From assembly GCA_025056455.1 (NCBI GenBank), contig JANWVY010000012.1:47312-111311 (forward strand): 64,000 nt of DNA, written 5' to 3'. Each line of letters opens with the position of its first letter. The stretch's first letter is position 1. A program made the translations under genes and the position numbers. Positions 43,361 to 52,929 of this stretch are shown in pieces. This stretch comes from Bryobacteraceae bacterium (GTDB lineage: Bacteria > Acidobacteriota > Terriglobia > Bryobacterales > Bryobacteraceae). The notes below the pieces were generated by a model. The model was not told the origin of the DNA. It worked only from the letters and a program-made list of their open reading frames with translations, and made no database searches.

Positions 43361-44970
43361 CAGGCAACGTCGACAAGATGCTGCGGATGGCTGAGCTGGC
43401 CGTTCATCACGGAGCGGATCTGGTCATTTTTCCAGAACTGGCCATCAATGGCTACCCGCCGCGTGACCTGCTCGAAAAAGCTACCTTCTTAGACCGCACA
43501 ACTGCCGCGCGTGAGCGGCTGGCGCGAGAATCGGCCCATCTTCCCGTGGGAATTGTCTACGGTTTTGTCGGCCCGTCGAGCTCTTCGGCGGGCAAACGCG
43601 TGATGAACGCCGCGTGCGTACTCTCGCGGGGACGCATCATCTTCGAGCAACACAAGATGCTGCTGCCAACCTACGATGTCTTCGATGAGTCCCGCTACTT
43701 CGAACCCGCCGCACGCGAGCATCTATGGTTGTGGCGCGACCGGAAAATCGCGCTCACCATCTGTGAGGATGCTTGGAATGACAAGCAGTTTTGGGAACGC
43801 CAGCTCTATCAGCGCGATCCGGTTTCCGAACTGGTGGAGGAAGGCGCTGAGCTATTAATCAGCATCAACGCCTCACCCTATCACATGGGCAAGCGCTCGC
43901 TCCGCTTCCATATCTTTGAAACAACGGCCCGGCGCCATGGCATTCCTGTGATTTACGTAAACCAAGTGGGAGGCAACGACCAGCTCATCTTCGACGGCAC
44001 CAGTTTCGTCATTGGCGCCAAAGGCGAACTCCTTGCCCTCGCGCCCTCATTTGAAGAGGACCTGCTGGTTGTAGATCTCAGCGGGCCCGCTTCGCCTCAG
44101 CTGAAGCGAGGTAACTATCCCGACGAACATGAAGCGGTTTACCAGGCGCTTGTGCTCGGCACTCGCGATTACATCCGCAAGTGCGGCTTCGAGCGTGTGA
44201 TCATCGGACTCAGCGGCGGTATTGATTCCTCCCTCACTGCCGCCATCGCCGTCGACGCTGTAGGCCGGGACAATGTGACTGGAGTCGCCATGCCCGGGCC
44301 GTATTCTTCCGACCACAGTTTGACCGACGCACGCCAGATGGCTCAGCGCCTGGGTATCCGCTTCGAAGTTTGCCCCATCCACCAAGCTTATGAAGCCTGC
44401 TTGCGCACGCTCGCGCCCCAGTTTATCGGTTACCCCGAGGATGTCACCGAAGAAAACATTCAATCCCGGTTGCGTGGGCTGACGCTCATGGCCCTGTCCA
44501 ACAAGTTTGGCGCTCTGGTTCTGACAACCGGAAACAAGAGCGAGCTTGCCGTCGGATATTGCACCCTGTACGGCGACATGTGCGGCGGTCTGGCCGTCAT
44601 CAGCGACGTGCCCAAAACCATGGTTTATGAGCTCGCCCGCGTCGCGAATCGTAGGCACCAAGGCGCAATCCCAGAAAGCGTGTTTCAAAAGCCTCCATCG
44701 GCAGAGCTCCGACCCAATCAGAAGGATACGGATTCTCTGCCCGAATACAGCGTCCTGGATCCCATCCTCAAAGCTTACGTCGAAGATTTGCTTTCTCCGC
44801 ATCAAATCGCGGATGCTTTGCAACTTCCGCTAGACCTGGTCCGCGAAATCGTCAACAAAGTGGATCGCAATGAGTACAAGCGCCAGCAAGCAGCGCCAGG
44901 ACTCAAAGTCACCACCAAAGCCTTCGGCATGGGCCGCCGTTTTCCCATCGCCCACAAATTCTTCGAATGA
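43315..44970 (+). CDS. nadE: Glutamine-dependent NAD+ synthetase
   Basis: The 551-residue protein has an N-terminal nitrilase-type glutaminase domain (RIALGQINTTVGD, FPELAINGYPPRDLL, FEQHKMLLPTYDVFDESRYF, LTICEDAW) and a C-terminal ATP-pyrophosphatase domain with the P-loop LSGGIDSSLTAAI near residue 303 and TTGNKSELAVGY. It amidates nicotinate adenine dinucleotide to NAD+ in the cytosol. Its stop overlaps the next start as ATGA. Confidence 0.96.
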   Translation: MRIALGQINTTVGDLTGNVDKMLRMAELAVHHGADLVIFPELAINGYPPRDLLEKATFLDRTTAARERLARESAHLPVGIVYGFVGPSSSSAGKRVMNAACVLSRGRIIFEQHKMLLPTYDVFDESRYFEPAAREHLWLWRDRKIALTICEDAWNDKQFWERQLYQRDPVSELVEEGAELLISINASPYHMGKRSLRFHIFETTARRHGIPVIYVNQVGGNDQLIFDGTSFVIGAKGELLALAPSFEEDLLVVDLSGPASPQLKRGNYPDEHEAVYQALVLGTRDYIRKCGFERVIIGLSGGIDSSLTAAIAVDAVGRDNVTGVAMPGPYSSDHSLTDARQMAQRLGIRFEVCPIHQAYEACLRTLAPQFIGYPEDVTEENIQSRLRGLTLMALSNKFGALVLTTGNKSELAVGYCTLYGDMCGGLAVISDVPKTMVYELARVANRRHQGAIPESVFQKPPSAELRPNQKDTDSLPEYSVLDPILKAYVEDLLSPHQIADALQLPLDLVREIVNKVDRNEYKRQQAAPGLKVTTKAFGMGRRFPIAHKFFE

Positions 44971-47462
44971 GCCGGCTCGCTGTCTTCACTGCTGTTAGCA
45001 TCTGCGTGGTTTGGCTCTTCTGCCACAGCCTCCCCTCACAACCGGCCGGAGCGAATCGACCCGGACCTTTGTCCAAGGGTGGCTTCCTGCTGGTCAGCGG
45101 GTGGCGCCTGATGCCGGCCGGGAAGCAGACCCCTGTGGACACGTTCCCGATGGCGAGCGCGCTCTCTCCGGATGGCCAGTATTTGCTCGTGCTTAACGGT
45201 GGCTACAACCCTGCTTCGATCTCTGTCCTCGAAGTCCGCACTGGGCTCGAGCTGTCGCGCACACCCTTAGAAGATGCCTGGCTCGGGGTGACCTTCTCCC
45301 CAGATGGAAAAAAAGTTTACGTCGGTGGCGGATCCACCGCCACCGTCTTTGAATTCGACTTTGATCAAGGGAAGTTGAATCGAGCTCGGTCGTTTGTTGT
45401 CGCCGCTCCGGAAAAACGGGAGCATACCGATTTTCTGGGGGATGTTCGTCTTTCTCCTGACGGGCGGTTGATCTATGCCGCTCTGTTGTATCGCGATCAA
45501 ATTGTAGTACTTAACCCGCAATCTGGCCGCGTGATTGAACGCTTTAAGACGGGCCGCCGTCCCTACAGAATTCTTTTTCATCCGGACGGCCAGTCGTTCT
45601 TTGTTTCTAGCTGGGCCGACGGCTCCGTCTTTCATCACAAAACGACAGACGGCTCGATTTTGCAGCGTGTTCGCCTGGCGCCTCACACCACGGATCTAGC
45701 CTACAGCAGACGAAAGCCGCTCGTGCCCGAAGGCGCCGAGGCGCCTTCCTATGAGCATCGCCTCTTTGTCACTGCCGGCAACACGAACCGCGTTTACGTG
45801 ATTGGAGTTTCTGAAAGTAAGGACCTGCGCCTCGTCGAATCGATCAACCTGGCGTTTAGCCCGCGCCAACCGTTGGGTATGACACCAAGCGCGCTGGCCC
45901 TGAATCGAGACGAGACCCAGCTCTATGTAGCTTGCTCCGACGCCAACGCCGTCGCCGTGGTGGACGTTTCAGAGGCCAGAAGCCAGGTGCTGGGCTTTAT
46001 CCCCACTGGCTGGTATCCCACCGATGTGCGTGCTTTGCCTTCCGATCGCCTGGCGATCTTGAACGGGCGTGGAGCTGGCAGCGGGCCCAATCCCCGCGGC
46101 CCCCGGCCCGACCGCAAACCACCCGTCGGCCAGTGGGGCGAACGCCTCGATGAGTACGTCGCGGCGATCCAGCGCGGTACGGTTTCTTGGATTGATCCCT
46201 TCACCGAGGAGCAACTGGGCCAGTGGACGCAAACCGTTCTCGACAACACACCTTACCGCGACAGTCTTCTCGAAGACGCTCGCACTACCGCCGGAAACCC
46301 TGTTCCACCCAGGCCGGGGGCTCCCTCGCCAATTGAACATGTCATTTACATCCTGAAGGAAAATCGGAGCTACGACCAGGTGCTCGGAGCGCTTGGAAAA
46401 GGGAATGGCGACCCCGCCCTCACCGTGTTCGGCGAAGAGGTCGCCCCGAACCACTATAAACTGGCGCGCGAGTTTGTTCTCTTAGATAACTTTTACGCAA
46501 GCGGCGATGTAGGCGCCGACGGACAGAACTGGTCAGTGGCTGCGATCGCTCCTGACTACGTCCAGAGACTGTGGCCCAATAGCTATGCTGGCCGCCGCCA
46601 ACACCAGGATTACGAAGGGGGTGATCCGGCAGCTTCCCCTCCCGCCGGCTATTTGTGGACCAACGCCGCAGCGGCGGGCCTTTCCCTTCGCAATTACGGC
46701 TTCCTGGTAAACCTCCGCAAGTTGCCCACCAGCGATGGAATTCACGTCGATTCGGTCCGCGATCCCATCCTTGCTCCCGTCACCAACCGCAAATACCGCG
46801 GCTTTGACCTCGACTATCCTGACGCCGAGCGTGCCAAGGTATTCCTGGAGGATCTTGCCCTCTTTGAAAAAGAAGGGAAGATGCCACGGCTTTTGCTGCT
46901 GCGGCTCGGAAACGACCATACCTCAGGTCTGACCCCAGGCAAAATTTCGCCCCGCTCGGCCATGGCTGATAACGACTACGCGCTGGGCCTGATTGTGGAG
47001 GCCGTTTCGAAAAGCCGGTTTTGGGCGAAAACTGCAATCTTCGTTCTAGAGGATGACGCCCAGAACGGCGCCGATCATGTGGATTCCCACCGCACCCCCG
47101 CCTACGTCTTATCGCCCTATACGCGGCGCGGGACCGTCGACAGCACGTTCTACAACACCACTTCCATGCTGCGCACCATCGAGTTGATCCTCGGCCTCAA
47201 TCCCATGACCCACTTCGACGCCGGAGCACGCCCCATGTTCGCTGCGTTTTCAGACAAAGCGGACTTGACCCCATACGTCGCCGAAAAGCCGCGCATTTCT
47301 CTTGATGATCGGAACCCGGCGAACCCACAGGCCAAGTTCCGCGATGTCCCAGCTGGTTTCTTCTCCGCATTTCGCAGCGCCGGCCAGCAAGCCAGCGCAC
47401 GGCCTGGCGCCAGATCAGCCAGCGACCTCTTCGTCCAACTGCGCAGCGGGCTCGCCCCGTAA
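44967..47462 (+). CDS. Secreted YncE-like beta-propeller fused to a phosphoesterase (phospholipase C / acid phosphatase type)
   Basis: A signal segment (VFTAVSICVVWLFCHSL) is followed by a seven-bladed propeller, about residues 40-370 (ALSPDGQYLLVLNGG, TFSPDGKKVYVGGG, LSPDGRLIYAAL). A domain of the alkaline-phosphatase superfamily phosphoesterase family follows from about residue 450: IEHVIYILKENRSYDQVLG, NFYASGDVGADGQNW, LRLGNDHTSGL and FVLEDDAQNGADHVDSHR, which supply the metal-binding Asp, Asn and His residues. Such fused proteins are common in Acidobacteria. The phosphoester substrate is unknown. Confidence 0.85.
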   Translation: MSRLAVFTAVSICVVWLFCHSLPSQPAGANRPGPLSKGGFLLVSGWRLMPAGKQTPVDTFPMASALSPDGQYLLVLNGGYNPASISVLEVRTGLELSRTPLEDAWLGVTFSPDGKKVYVGGGSTATVFEFDFDQGKLNRARSFVVAAPEKREHTDFLGDVRLSPDGRLIYAALLYRDQIVVLNPQSGRVIERFKTGRRPYRILFHPDGQSFFVSSWADGSVFHHKTTDGSILQRVRLAPHTTDLAYSRRKPLVPEGAEAPSYEHRLFVTAGNTNRVYVIGVSESKDLRLVESINLAFSPRQPLGMTPSALALNRDETQLYVACSDANAVAVVDVSEARSQVLGFIPTGWYPTDVRALPSDRLAILNGRGAGSGPNPRGPRPDRKPPVGQWGERLDEYVAAIQRGTVSWIDPFTEEQLGQWTQTVLDNTPYRDSLLEDARTTAGNPVPPRPGAPSPIEHVIYILKENRSYDQVLGALGKGNGDPALTVFGEEVAPNHYKLAREFVLLDNFYASGDVGADGQNWSVAAIAPDYVQRLWPNSYAGRRQHQDYEGGDPAASPPAGYLWTNAAAAGLSLRNYGFLVNLRKLPTSDGIHVDSVRDPILAPVTNRKYRGFDLDYPDAERAKVFLEDLALFEKEGKMPRLLLLRLGNDHTSGLTPGKISPRSAMADNDYALGLIVEAVSKSRFWAKTAIFVLEDDAQNGADHVDSHRTPAYVLSPYTRRGTVDSTFYNTTSMLRTIELILGLNPMTHFDAGARPMFAAFSDKADLTPYVAEKPRISLDDRNPANPQAKFRDVPAGFFSAFRSAGQQASARPGARSASDLFVQLRSGLAP

Positions 47463-47469
47463 ATACGAC

Positions 47470-49545
47470 ATGCCCAAAATTTACGTCTGTTTTGTTTGGC
47501 ACATGCACCAGCCCTGCTACAAGGACCTGGTCTCAGGCGAATACCGTCTGCCCTGGACGCGCTTGCATGCCCTCAAGGATTACTACGGGATGGTGAAGAT
47601 TCTGTCGGAATTTCCGCGCATCCGCCAAACCTTCAATCTTGTTCCCTCGCTTCTTCTCCAAGTCGAAGAATACGCTTCGGGCAAGGCGGTGGATCCGTTC
47701 CTGCGCCTCGCCTTGAAGCCCGCCGAAGACCTGGAAGAAGCTGAAGTGCGCTTCATTCTCCAATACTTTTTTCAAGCCAACCCCATTCACCTGATCGGGC
47801 GATATCCCCGTTATGCCGAACTGCACGAGGCCTGGCGCGCCTCAGACCGTGACTTCAGGCGCGCCAAAGCGCTCTTCAACGCCTCCGCTTTGCGCGATCT
47901 TCAAGTGCTTTCCCAGCTTGCTTGGTTTGATGAAGAGTTTCTCGAATCGGATCCCGAAGTCCGGGCCTTAGTGGCCAAAGGCCGCGACTACACACTTGCA
48001 GACCAAACCCTACTTGGAGAAAAGCAACTGGAAATTCTCGGCAAAGTGATCCCCGTATACCGCGAATTCGCCTCAAGCGGTCAAATTGAAATTTCCGCTA
48101 CTCCCTTTTACCATCCCATTCTGCCCCTGCTGTGCGATTCCAACATCGCGCACGAAGCCAATCCGCATGTGCCTCTTCCACCGCGGTTTCGATTTCCTCA
48201 AGATGCCCGTCTTCATCTGGAGCGATCTATCCAATACGTGGAGGAGAAAATCGGTTTGAAGCCCGCGGGCCTATGGCCTTCCGAAGGATCAGTCTCGGAC
48301 GAAACTTTGGAAATCGCCGCCTCTTGCGGCTACAGCTGGGCGGGTACCGATAACGGAGTCTTGGCCAAGACCCTCGGCCGGGCCGCCAATCCCGTGATTA
48401 GCTACCGCCCGTATGTCTGGCGTCAGGGAGGCCGGGAGATGCGGATGATCTTTCGCGATCACTATTTGAGTGATCTTGTCGGCTTTGTCTACTCCAAGAT
48501 GCATGCCGAAGACGCCGCCAACGACTTTCTTCATCGCATCCGTGAAAACTGCCGGCCGCTGCTCGAGTCTGGCCGTGACGCTCTCGTGCCCATCATTCTG
48601 GACGGTGAAAATGCATGGGAACACTACTATCGCAACGGCCGGCCCTTTCTGCGCGATCTCTACCGAAAACTCAGCGCTGACCCCACCATGGAAGCTATTA
48701 CCGTAAGCGAGGCCCTTCAAAAAGTGCCTTGCGAACCTCTGACCCACATCGCGCCTGGCTCGTGGATCGGAGCCAACTTCGACGTGTGGATCGGGTTTGA
48801 GGAAGACAATAAGGCGTGGGAGTATCTGCTGCACGCTCGCCAGGCCTACGAGCAAGCTGACCTCACCGCGCTCACCGACGAGGAGCGCAACCTCGCTCTC
48901 GAGGAGCTCATGATTGCAGAAGGCAGCGACTGGTGCTGGTGGTACGGTCCCCATCATCACACTGAAAACCGCGAAGAGTTCGATCAGCTCTACCGGGATC
49001 ATCTCGCCAACGTGTACCGCGCTCTGCGTTTGAAACCCCCGGCTGAGCTCTCGCGCCCAATTCTCAAAACTCGGGCCAAGAGCTATCACCAGCGCCCGAT
49101 CGCCGCCCTGAAGGTCAACGTCGATGGCGATGTCACCTCTTACTTTGAGTGGATGGGCGCAGGCGTGTACCGGGTGGAACGGCGCTCTGGCTCCATGCAT
49201 GGCCAGCGCTTCCTGGTCAAAGAAATTTACTTTGGTGCGGGTGACGGTACCCTCTACCTGCGCGTTGATTTCCTCACCTCAGAAAAACTTCAAAACACTG
49301 AGGTACACCTGCTTTTGAACGACCGTGAGGTCCGTTTCACGTTAGGCGAGCCTGACAGCTGTACGGATCCCTCCGTCCGGCATGCGTATGATCGCATCCT
49401 AGAAATCGCCGTGCCCGTGACCGCAGGTGAAACCAACTTACGGGTTCAAATCTCGATCTGGCAAGACGGTCTCCCGATGGACGCCATGCCCCAAGAAGGC
49501 TGGCTTGAAATTGATACCTCCTCATCCGAATGGTTGGAGGATTAG
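47470..49545 (+). CDS. Glycoside hydrolase family 57 protein
   Basis: The ATG at 47470 gives 691 residues; the longer frame from 47302 would run through the preceding gene. The GH57 marks are WHMHQP at residues 10-15, GLWPSEGSVSDE with the likely nucleophile Glu, and ILDGENAWEHY with the acid/base Asp. A C-terminal beta domain follows from about residue 545. GH57 enzymes act on alpha-glucans (amylase, branching or amylopullulanase activities) and are often cytosolic, consistent with no signal peptide. The specificity is not readable. It starts eight bases after the phosphoesterase gene. Confidence 0.88.
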   Translation: MPKIYVCFVWHMHQPCYKDLVSGEYRLPWTRLHALKDYYGMVKILSEFPRIRQTFNLVPSLLLQVEEYASGKAVDPFLRLALKPAEDLEEAEVRFILQYFFQANPIHLIGRYPRYAELHEAWRASDRDFRRAKALFNASALRDLQVLSQLAWFDEEFLESDPEVRALVAKGRDYTLADQTLLGEKQLEILGKVIPVYREFASSGQIEISATPFYHPILPLLCDSNIAHEANPHVPLPPRFRFPQDARLHLERSIQYVEEKIGLKPAGLWPSEGSVSDETLEIAASCGYSWAGTDNGVLAKTLGRAANPVISYRPYVWRQGGREMRMIFRDHYLSDLVGFVYSKMHAEDAANDFLHRIRENCRPLLESGRDALVPIILDGENAWEHYYRNGRPFLRDLYRKLSADPTMEAITVSEALQKVPCEPLTHIAPGSWIGANFDVWIGFEEDNKAWEYLLHARQAYEQADLTALTDEERNLALEELMIAEGSDWCWWYGPHHHTENREEFDQLYRDHLANVYRALRLKPPAELSRPILKTRAKSYHQRPIAALKVNVDGDVTSYFEWMGAGVYRVERRSGSMHGQRFLVKEIYFGAGDGTLYLRVDFLTSEKLQNTEVHLLLNDREVRFTLGEPDSCTDPSVRHAYDRILEIAVPVTAGETNLRVQISIWQDGLPMDAMPQEGWLEIDTSSSEWLED

Positions 49546-49665
49546 GCCGAGCGGCAGTCTCCGAAGACTGTTCTGGCGCGGCGCCCATCGCGGACCTTCA
49601 CCGCCATCCCTGTCCACTGGTAGCCTGCGGCGAGGATGCTAGCGAGGCTCCGGACAACGCTCAGT

Positions 49666-50511
49666 TTAGTACAACGCCGTCGGGCGCCGCGTCCAACTTT
49701 TCCCCTTGGCCGCCGCAATCGACTCTAGGTCCTTCACGTAGGCGCCTGCCTGTGTCAGCAAGTGGTGCAAGTCGTTGCCAACACTGATGAACGTAAATCC
49801 TTTTTCGAGAAATTCACCCACCCTTGCTGTGCCGAACAGGAACAGGCCCAGAATCACATGGTTCTTCCGCGCTTCGCGCACGAGTGTCGCCGTCGCCTCA
49901 CCTAATTCTGGCGAAGTATACATGTGGGGGAACTCATACTTTTCAAATAGGCCCATGGACATACACAGGTCGTTCTGGCCAAGAAAAAGAATGTCGACCC
50001 CAGGCACGGCGGCAATTTCTTCCATGTGGCGAATACAATCCGCTGTTTCCACTTGCAAGGCGACCATGACATTCTGATTGGCCTTGGGCACATAGCCGAG
50101 CAGACCTGCTTTGTTTGTGCTCCGCTGGGGAAAATAAACGGAGCGTGTTCCGGCTGTTGGATAGCGGGCGCAACTCACCGCCTGACGAGCCTCGTGCGCG
50201 TTGTTGATGTAGGGTACCAACACTCCATCCGCACCCAAATCGAGCGCCTGCTGGATGCCTTGCCGGTCATCGTAGCCAGCCACCCGCACCATCGACTTCG
50301 CTCCACCGCTTGAAATCGCACACAGCATGGCGGACAGCTTTTCCTGATCCATAGGCCCGTGTTGCGTGTCAACGAGCAACCAGTCATAACCGGAATGGGC
50401 CAGCTGCTCGGCCACTGTCGGGCTGTGTGAATTTAAAAAGAGTCCCATCTTGGGGTTCCCAGCCCGCAACTGCTCCTTAAATTCGGCCCCGCTGAGGGTG
50501 GCATTCGACAT
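49666..50511 (-). CDS. HpcH/HpaI family class II aldolase
   Basis: This 281-residue TIM barrel has the catalytic His in LLVDTQHGPMD, the Arg in MVRVAGYD, and the metal ligands Glu in ALQVETADCI and Asp in LFLGQNDLCMSMG. The family cleaves or forms 4-hydroxy-2-oxo acids with pyruvate as one partner. The substrate here is unknown. It is transcribed alone, with no catabolic cluster around it. Confidence 0.9.
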   Translation of the reverse strand: MSNATLSGAEFKEQLRAGNPKMGLFLNSHSPTVAEQLAHSGYDWLLVDTQHGPMDQEKLSAMLCAISSGGAKSMVRVAGYDDRQGIQQALDLGADGVLVPYINNAHEARQAVSCARYPTAGTRSVYFPQRSTNKAGLLGYVPKANQNVMVALQVETADCIRHMEEIAAVPGVDILFLGQNDLCMSMGLFEKYEFPHMYTSPELGEATATLVREARKNHVILGLFLFGTARVGEFLEKGFTFISVGNDLHHLLTQAGAYVKDLESIAAAKGKSWTRRPTALY

Positions 50512-50671
50512 GTCTGTTGTTTGCTCCTTGTTGGTAAATGATTTTCTTGAAACCTACGCCCGGGCAACGAACTCCCCGCAGAATAGCCGACCGGGTTCTT
50601 GCAAGTCAAAAACATCCGGCACCAACCACTCCAGCCAGCTGACCCCGGTAAAATGGAAGCGGCGGTCGTGA

Positions 50672-51229
50672 TTGTGGCCCAAGATGCGGCTCTTTTTCTC
50701 CAAATCCCTCCCAAACTTCGAACGTCTCCTGCTCGTTGAGAGCGGTTCGCGACACCTTATCGAAAACCTTCTTCCCGGTCTCCGAGCGCTCTATGGCGAC
50801 TCCCTGGAGGTAGATCTGGTCACCTGTTTTCAAGGTCAGCCGGCAGGTCTGACCGAGGGCTCGCGCATCTTCCGCGTGTGGGATTATCCAGATGGCAAAT
50901 CGCGTAGAAAACTGTTGGAGCAGCTACGTGCGCGCCAGTACACCGTGGGTGGCATCCTCTGTTCTGGCGAACCGGTGATGACCAAATGGAAATGGTGGCT
51001 GTTGTGGAAAGTTCCAGCCAAATTCTTCGTCATGAATGAAAATGGCGATTATTACTGGTTTGACTACAGCAACTGGCGCACCATGCTTCACTTCCTGCTG
51101 TTTCGCGCCGGGCTTACGGGAGCTGACGCCGTAACGACCGTCAAGCAAGTCCTGCTGTTTCCCTTCACCGTTTTATTCCTTGTGTGCTACGCTGCGCGGG
51201 CGCACCTTCGTCGAAAGGTAAGAGTATGA
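50672..51229 (+). CDS. Conserved protein of unknown function with one C-terminal membrane segment
   Basis: The frame opens at a TTG (50672); an ATG four codons later (50684) is an alternative start. The 185 residues show a beta-alpha start (FERLLLVESGSRHLIENLLPGLRALYG, VDLVTCFQG) like the N-terminal lobe of a GT-B glycosyltransferase, and a hydrophobic helix near residues 158-175 (VLLFPFTVLFLVCYAA). No catalytic motif is recognised. Its TGA overlaps the start of the quinone oxidoreductase gene, so the two are coupled. Confidence 0.65.
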   Translation: MWPKMRLFFSKSLPNFERLLLVESGSRHLIENLLPGLRALYGDSLEVDLVTCFQGQPAGLTEGSRIFRVWDYPDGKSRRKLLEQLRARQYTVGGILCSGEPVMTKWKWWLLWKVPAKFFVMNENGDYYWFDYSNWRTMLHFLLFRAGLTGADAVTTVKQVLLFPFTVLFLVCYAARAHLRRKVRV

Positions 51230-52197
51230 AAGCAATCCGCATTCATCAAGTTGGCGGTCCTGAGCAGATGAAATTGGAGGAGGTAGAGACGCCACGGCCG
51301 GCTCCGGGACAAGTCCTGGTCAAAATCGCGGCCTCCGGGGTGAACTTCATCGACGTGTATTTTCGCACGGGCCTGTATCCCGCCCCGACACCGTTCACGC
51401 CAGGCATGGAAGCCGCCGGTACGGTCGAGGCGGTTGGAGAGGGCGTCACCGAGTTCGGCGTGGGAGACCGTGTGGCCTATGCGATGACGCGGGGATCCTA
51501 CGCCGAGTATGCCCTGGTTCCCGCGCACTCGCTCGTCAAGGTTCCTGACGGGCTGGAACTGGAGACCGCCGCTGCCGCCATGCTCCAGGGCATGACCGCA
51601 CACTATCTCTCGCATTCCACATTCCCTCTTAACTCAGAACACACCGCGCTCATCCATGCAGCGGCTGGAGGCACTGGCGCGCTGCTGACGCAAATGGCGA
51701 AAATGCGAGGCGCGCGCGTGATCGCCACCGTAGGTTCCGCTTCCAAGGCGGCCCGCGCGCGGCAGGCCGGCGCCGATGAAGTCATTCTTTATAACGAGCA
51801 AGACTTCGAGGCCGAGACCCGCCGCCTGACCAACGGTAGAGGTGTGGATGTCGTCTACGACTCTGTCGGCGCGTCGACCTTTCTGAAAAGCCTTAACTGT
51901 CTTCGACCCCGGGGCATGATGGTTACCTTCGGGAATGCTTCCGGCCCGGTGCCGGCCATTGAGCCGTTACTTCTCAGCAGCAAAGGATCTTTGTTTTTGA
52001 CCCGCCCCACGCTGACCAATTACTGCGCGAGCCGCGACGAGCTGTTATGGCGGGCTGGCGATGTGCTCAGCTGGGTAGCTTCCGGCGCGCTCAAACTCGA
52101 GATCTATCAAACTTACGAGCTGGCCGACGCCCCCCAAGCACATCGCGATCTCGAAGGTCGAGTTTCTTCGGGCAAGCTGCTGCTCCGAATTGGCTGA
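51226..52197 (+). CDS. Zinc-independent quinone oxidoreductase (MDR superfamily)
   Basis: The ATG at 51226 overlaps the preceding stop (ATGA) and begins the family pattern MKAIRIHQVGGPEQMKLEEVE. The 323 residues have the substrate-domain motif GVNFIDVYFRTGLYP, GMEAAGTVEAVGEGV, and the nucleotide-binding IHAAAGGTGALLTQMAK, matching QOR (Qor/crystallin zeta type). No catalytic-zinc cysteine or structural-zinc loop is present. It reduces quinones with NADPH. The frame is open from 51184, but that part lies inside the previous gene. Confidence 0.9.
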   Translation: MKAIRIHQVGGPEQMKLEEVETPRPAPGQVLVKIAASGVNFIDVYFRTGLYPAPTPFTPGMEAAGTVEAVGEGVTEFGVGDRVAYAMTRGSYAEYALVPAHSLVKVPDGLELETAAAAMLQGMTAHYLSHSTFPLNSEHTALIHAAAGGTGALLTQMAKMRGARVIATVGSASKAARARQAGADEVILYNEQDFEAETRRLTNGRGVDVVYDSVGASTFLKSLNCLRPRGMMVTFGNASGPVPAIEPLLLSSKGSLFLTRPTLTNYCASRDELLWRAGDVLSWVASGALKLEIYQTYELADAPQAHRDLEGRVSSGKLLLRIG

Positions 52198-52330
52198 GAC
52201 GTCTGCTCGCAGCGAGAGCGGTTCTCCGATTAGCAAAAACTTAGAGAGGCGCTTGGCCCCTTGACGGACCGAGTGCTCGCATGGCCATGTGGTAAACTGC
52301 GGAAGGGGCGGCTGTCGCTCCGAGGTTCCT

Positions 52331-52756
52331 ATGGTTGTTTTGCTGACGATCATTCACGTGCTCTGTTGCTTTTTCTTGATTGGCGTGGTTCTGCTTCAGA
52401 GCGGGAAAGCCGCAGATCTCGCCGGCGCTTTTGGAGGGATGGGTTCGCAGACGGCTTTCGGACCGCGGGGAGCAGCAACACTCTTGGCCAAGGTAACCAC
52501 GGTTGCGGCCGCTGTGTTTATGTTGACCTCCTTGTCGCTGTCCGTCTTGGCAACCAAGCGAGGGAGTACGCTGGGCGGTAGTTCCGTGCTAGAGAAAACC
52601 ACGCAAAACGCACCGCAAAAGAAGGAAGATTCCAAGTCCGGGCAGCCGAAGAGTGCGCCCATCAACATCCAGACGCCTGCCGGAAGCACGACGGTGAATG
52701 TACCGCTGACGCCGGAAACGCCGGCCCAAGCGCCGCAGGCGCCAGCCAAGAAGTAA
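52331..52756 (+). CDS. secG: Preprotein translocase subunit SecG
   Basis: From the ATG at 52331 the product has two membrane helices (residues 3-22, [20 protein letters not shown], and about 55-75) linked by the conserved loop [22 protein letters not shown] long tail rich in Pro, Ala and Lys (residues 85-141) is typical of acidobacterial SecG. It assists SecYE in protein export. tRNA-Leu follows only nine bases after the stop codon, so the two may share a transcript. Confidence 0.94.
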   Translation: MVVLLTIIHVLCCFFLIGVVLLQSGKAADLAGAFGGMGSQTAFGPRGAATLLAKVTTVAAAVFMLTSLSLSVLATKRGSTLGGSSVLEKTTQNAPQKKEDSKSGQPKSAPINIQTPAGSTTVNVPLTPETPAQAPQAPAKK

Positions 52757-52765
52757 TTGCCCCAA

Positions 52766-52852
52766 GCGGAGATGGCGGAATTGGCAGACGCACTAGCTTG
52801 AGGTGCTAGCGGGAGCGATCCCGTGGGGGTTCAAGTCCCCCTCTCCGCACCA
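52766..52852 (+). tRNA. tRNA-Leu (anticodon GAG)
   Basis: A full cloverleaf of 87 bases is visible. The acceptor stem is GCGGAGA with TCTCCGC. The anticodon stem CTAGC/GCTAG closes a loop TTGAGGT with anticodon GAG. A long variable arm marks it as a class II tRNA, the T loop is GTTCAAGTC, and the CCA end is encoded. It borders the cas operon, whose last gene ends 77 bases away on the opposite strand. Confidence 0.96.
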
Positions 52853-52929
52853 CCCCTTTCCCATCCCAAGGGTCGTGAGAACACCTCGCACCCAGCTGGC
52901 CACAGGGACACGCACCCTGAGACGGGGCA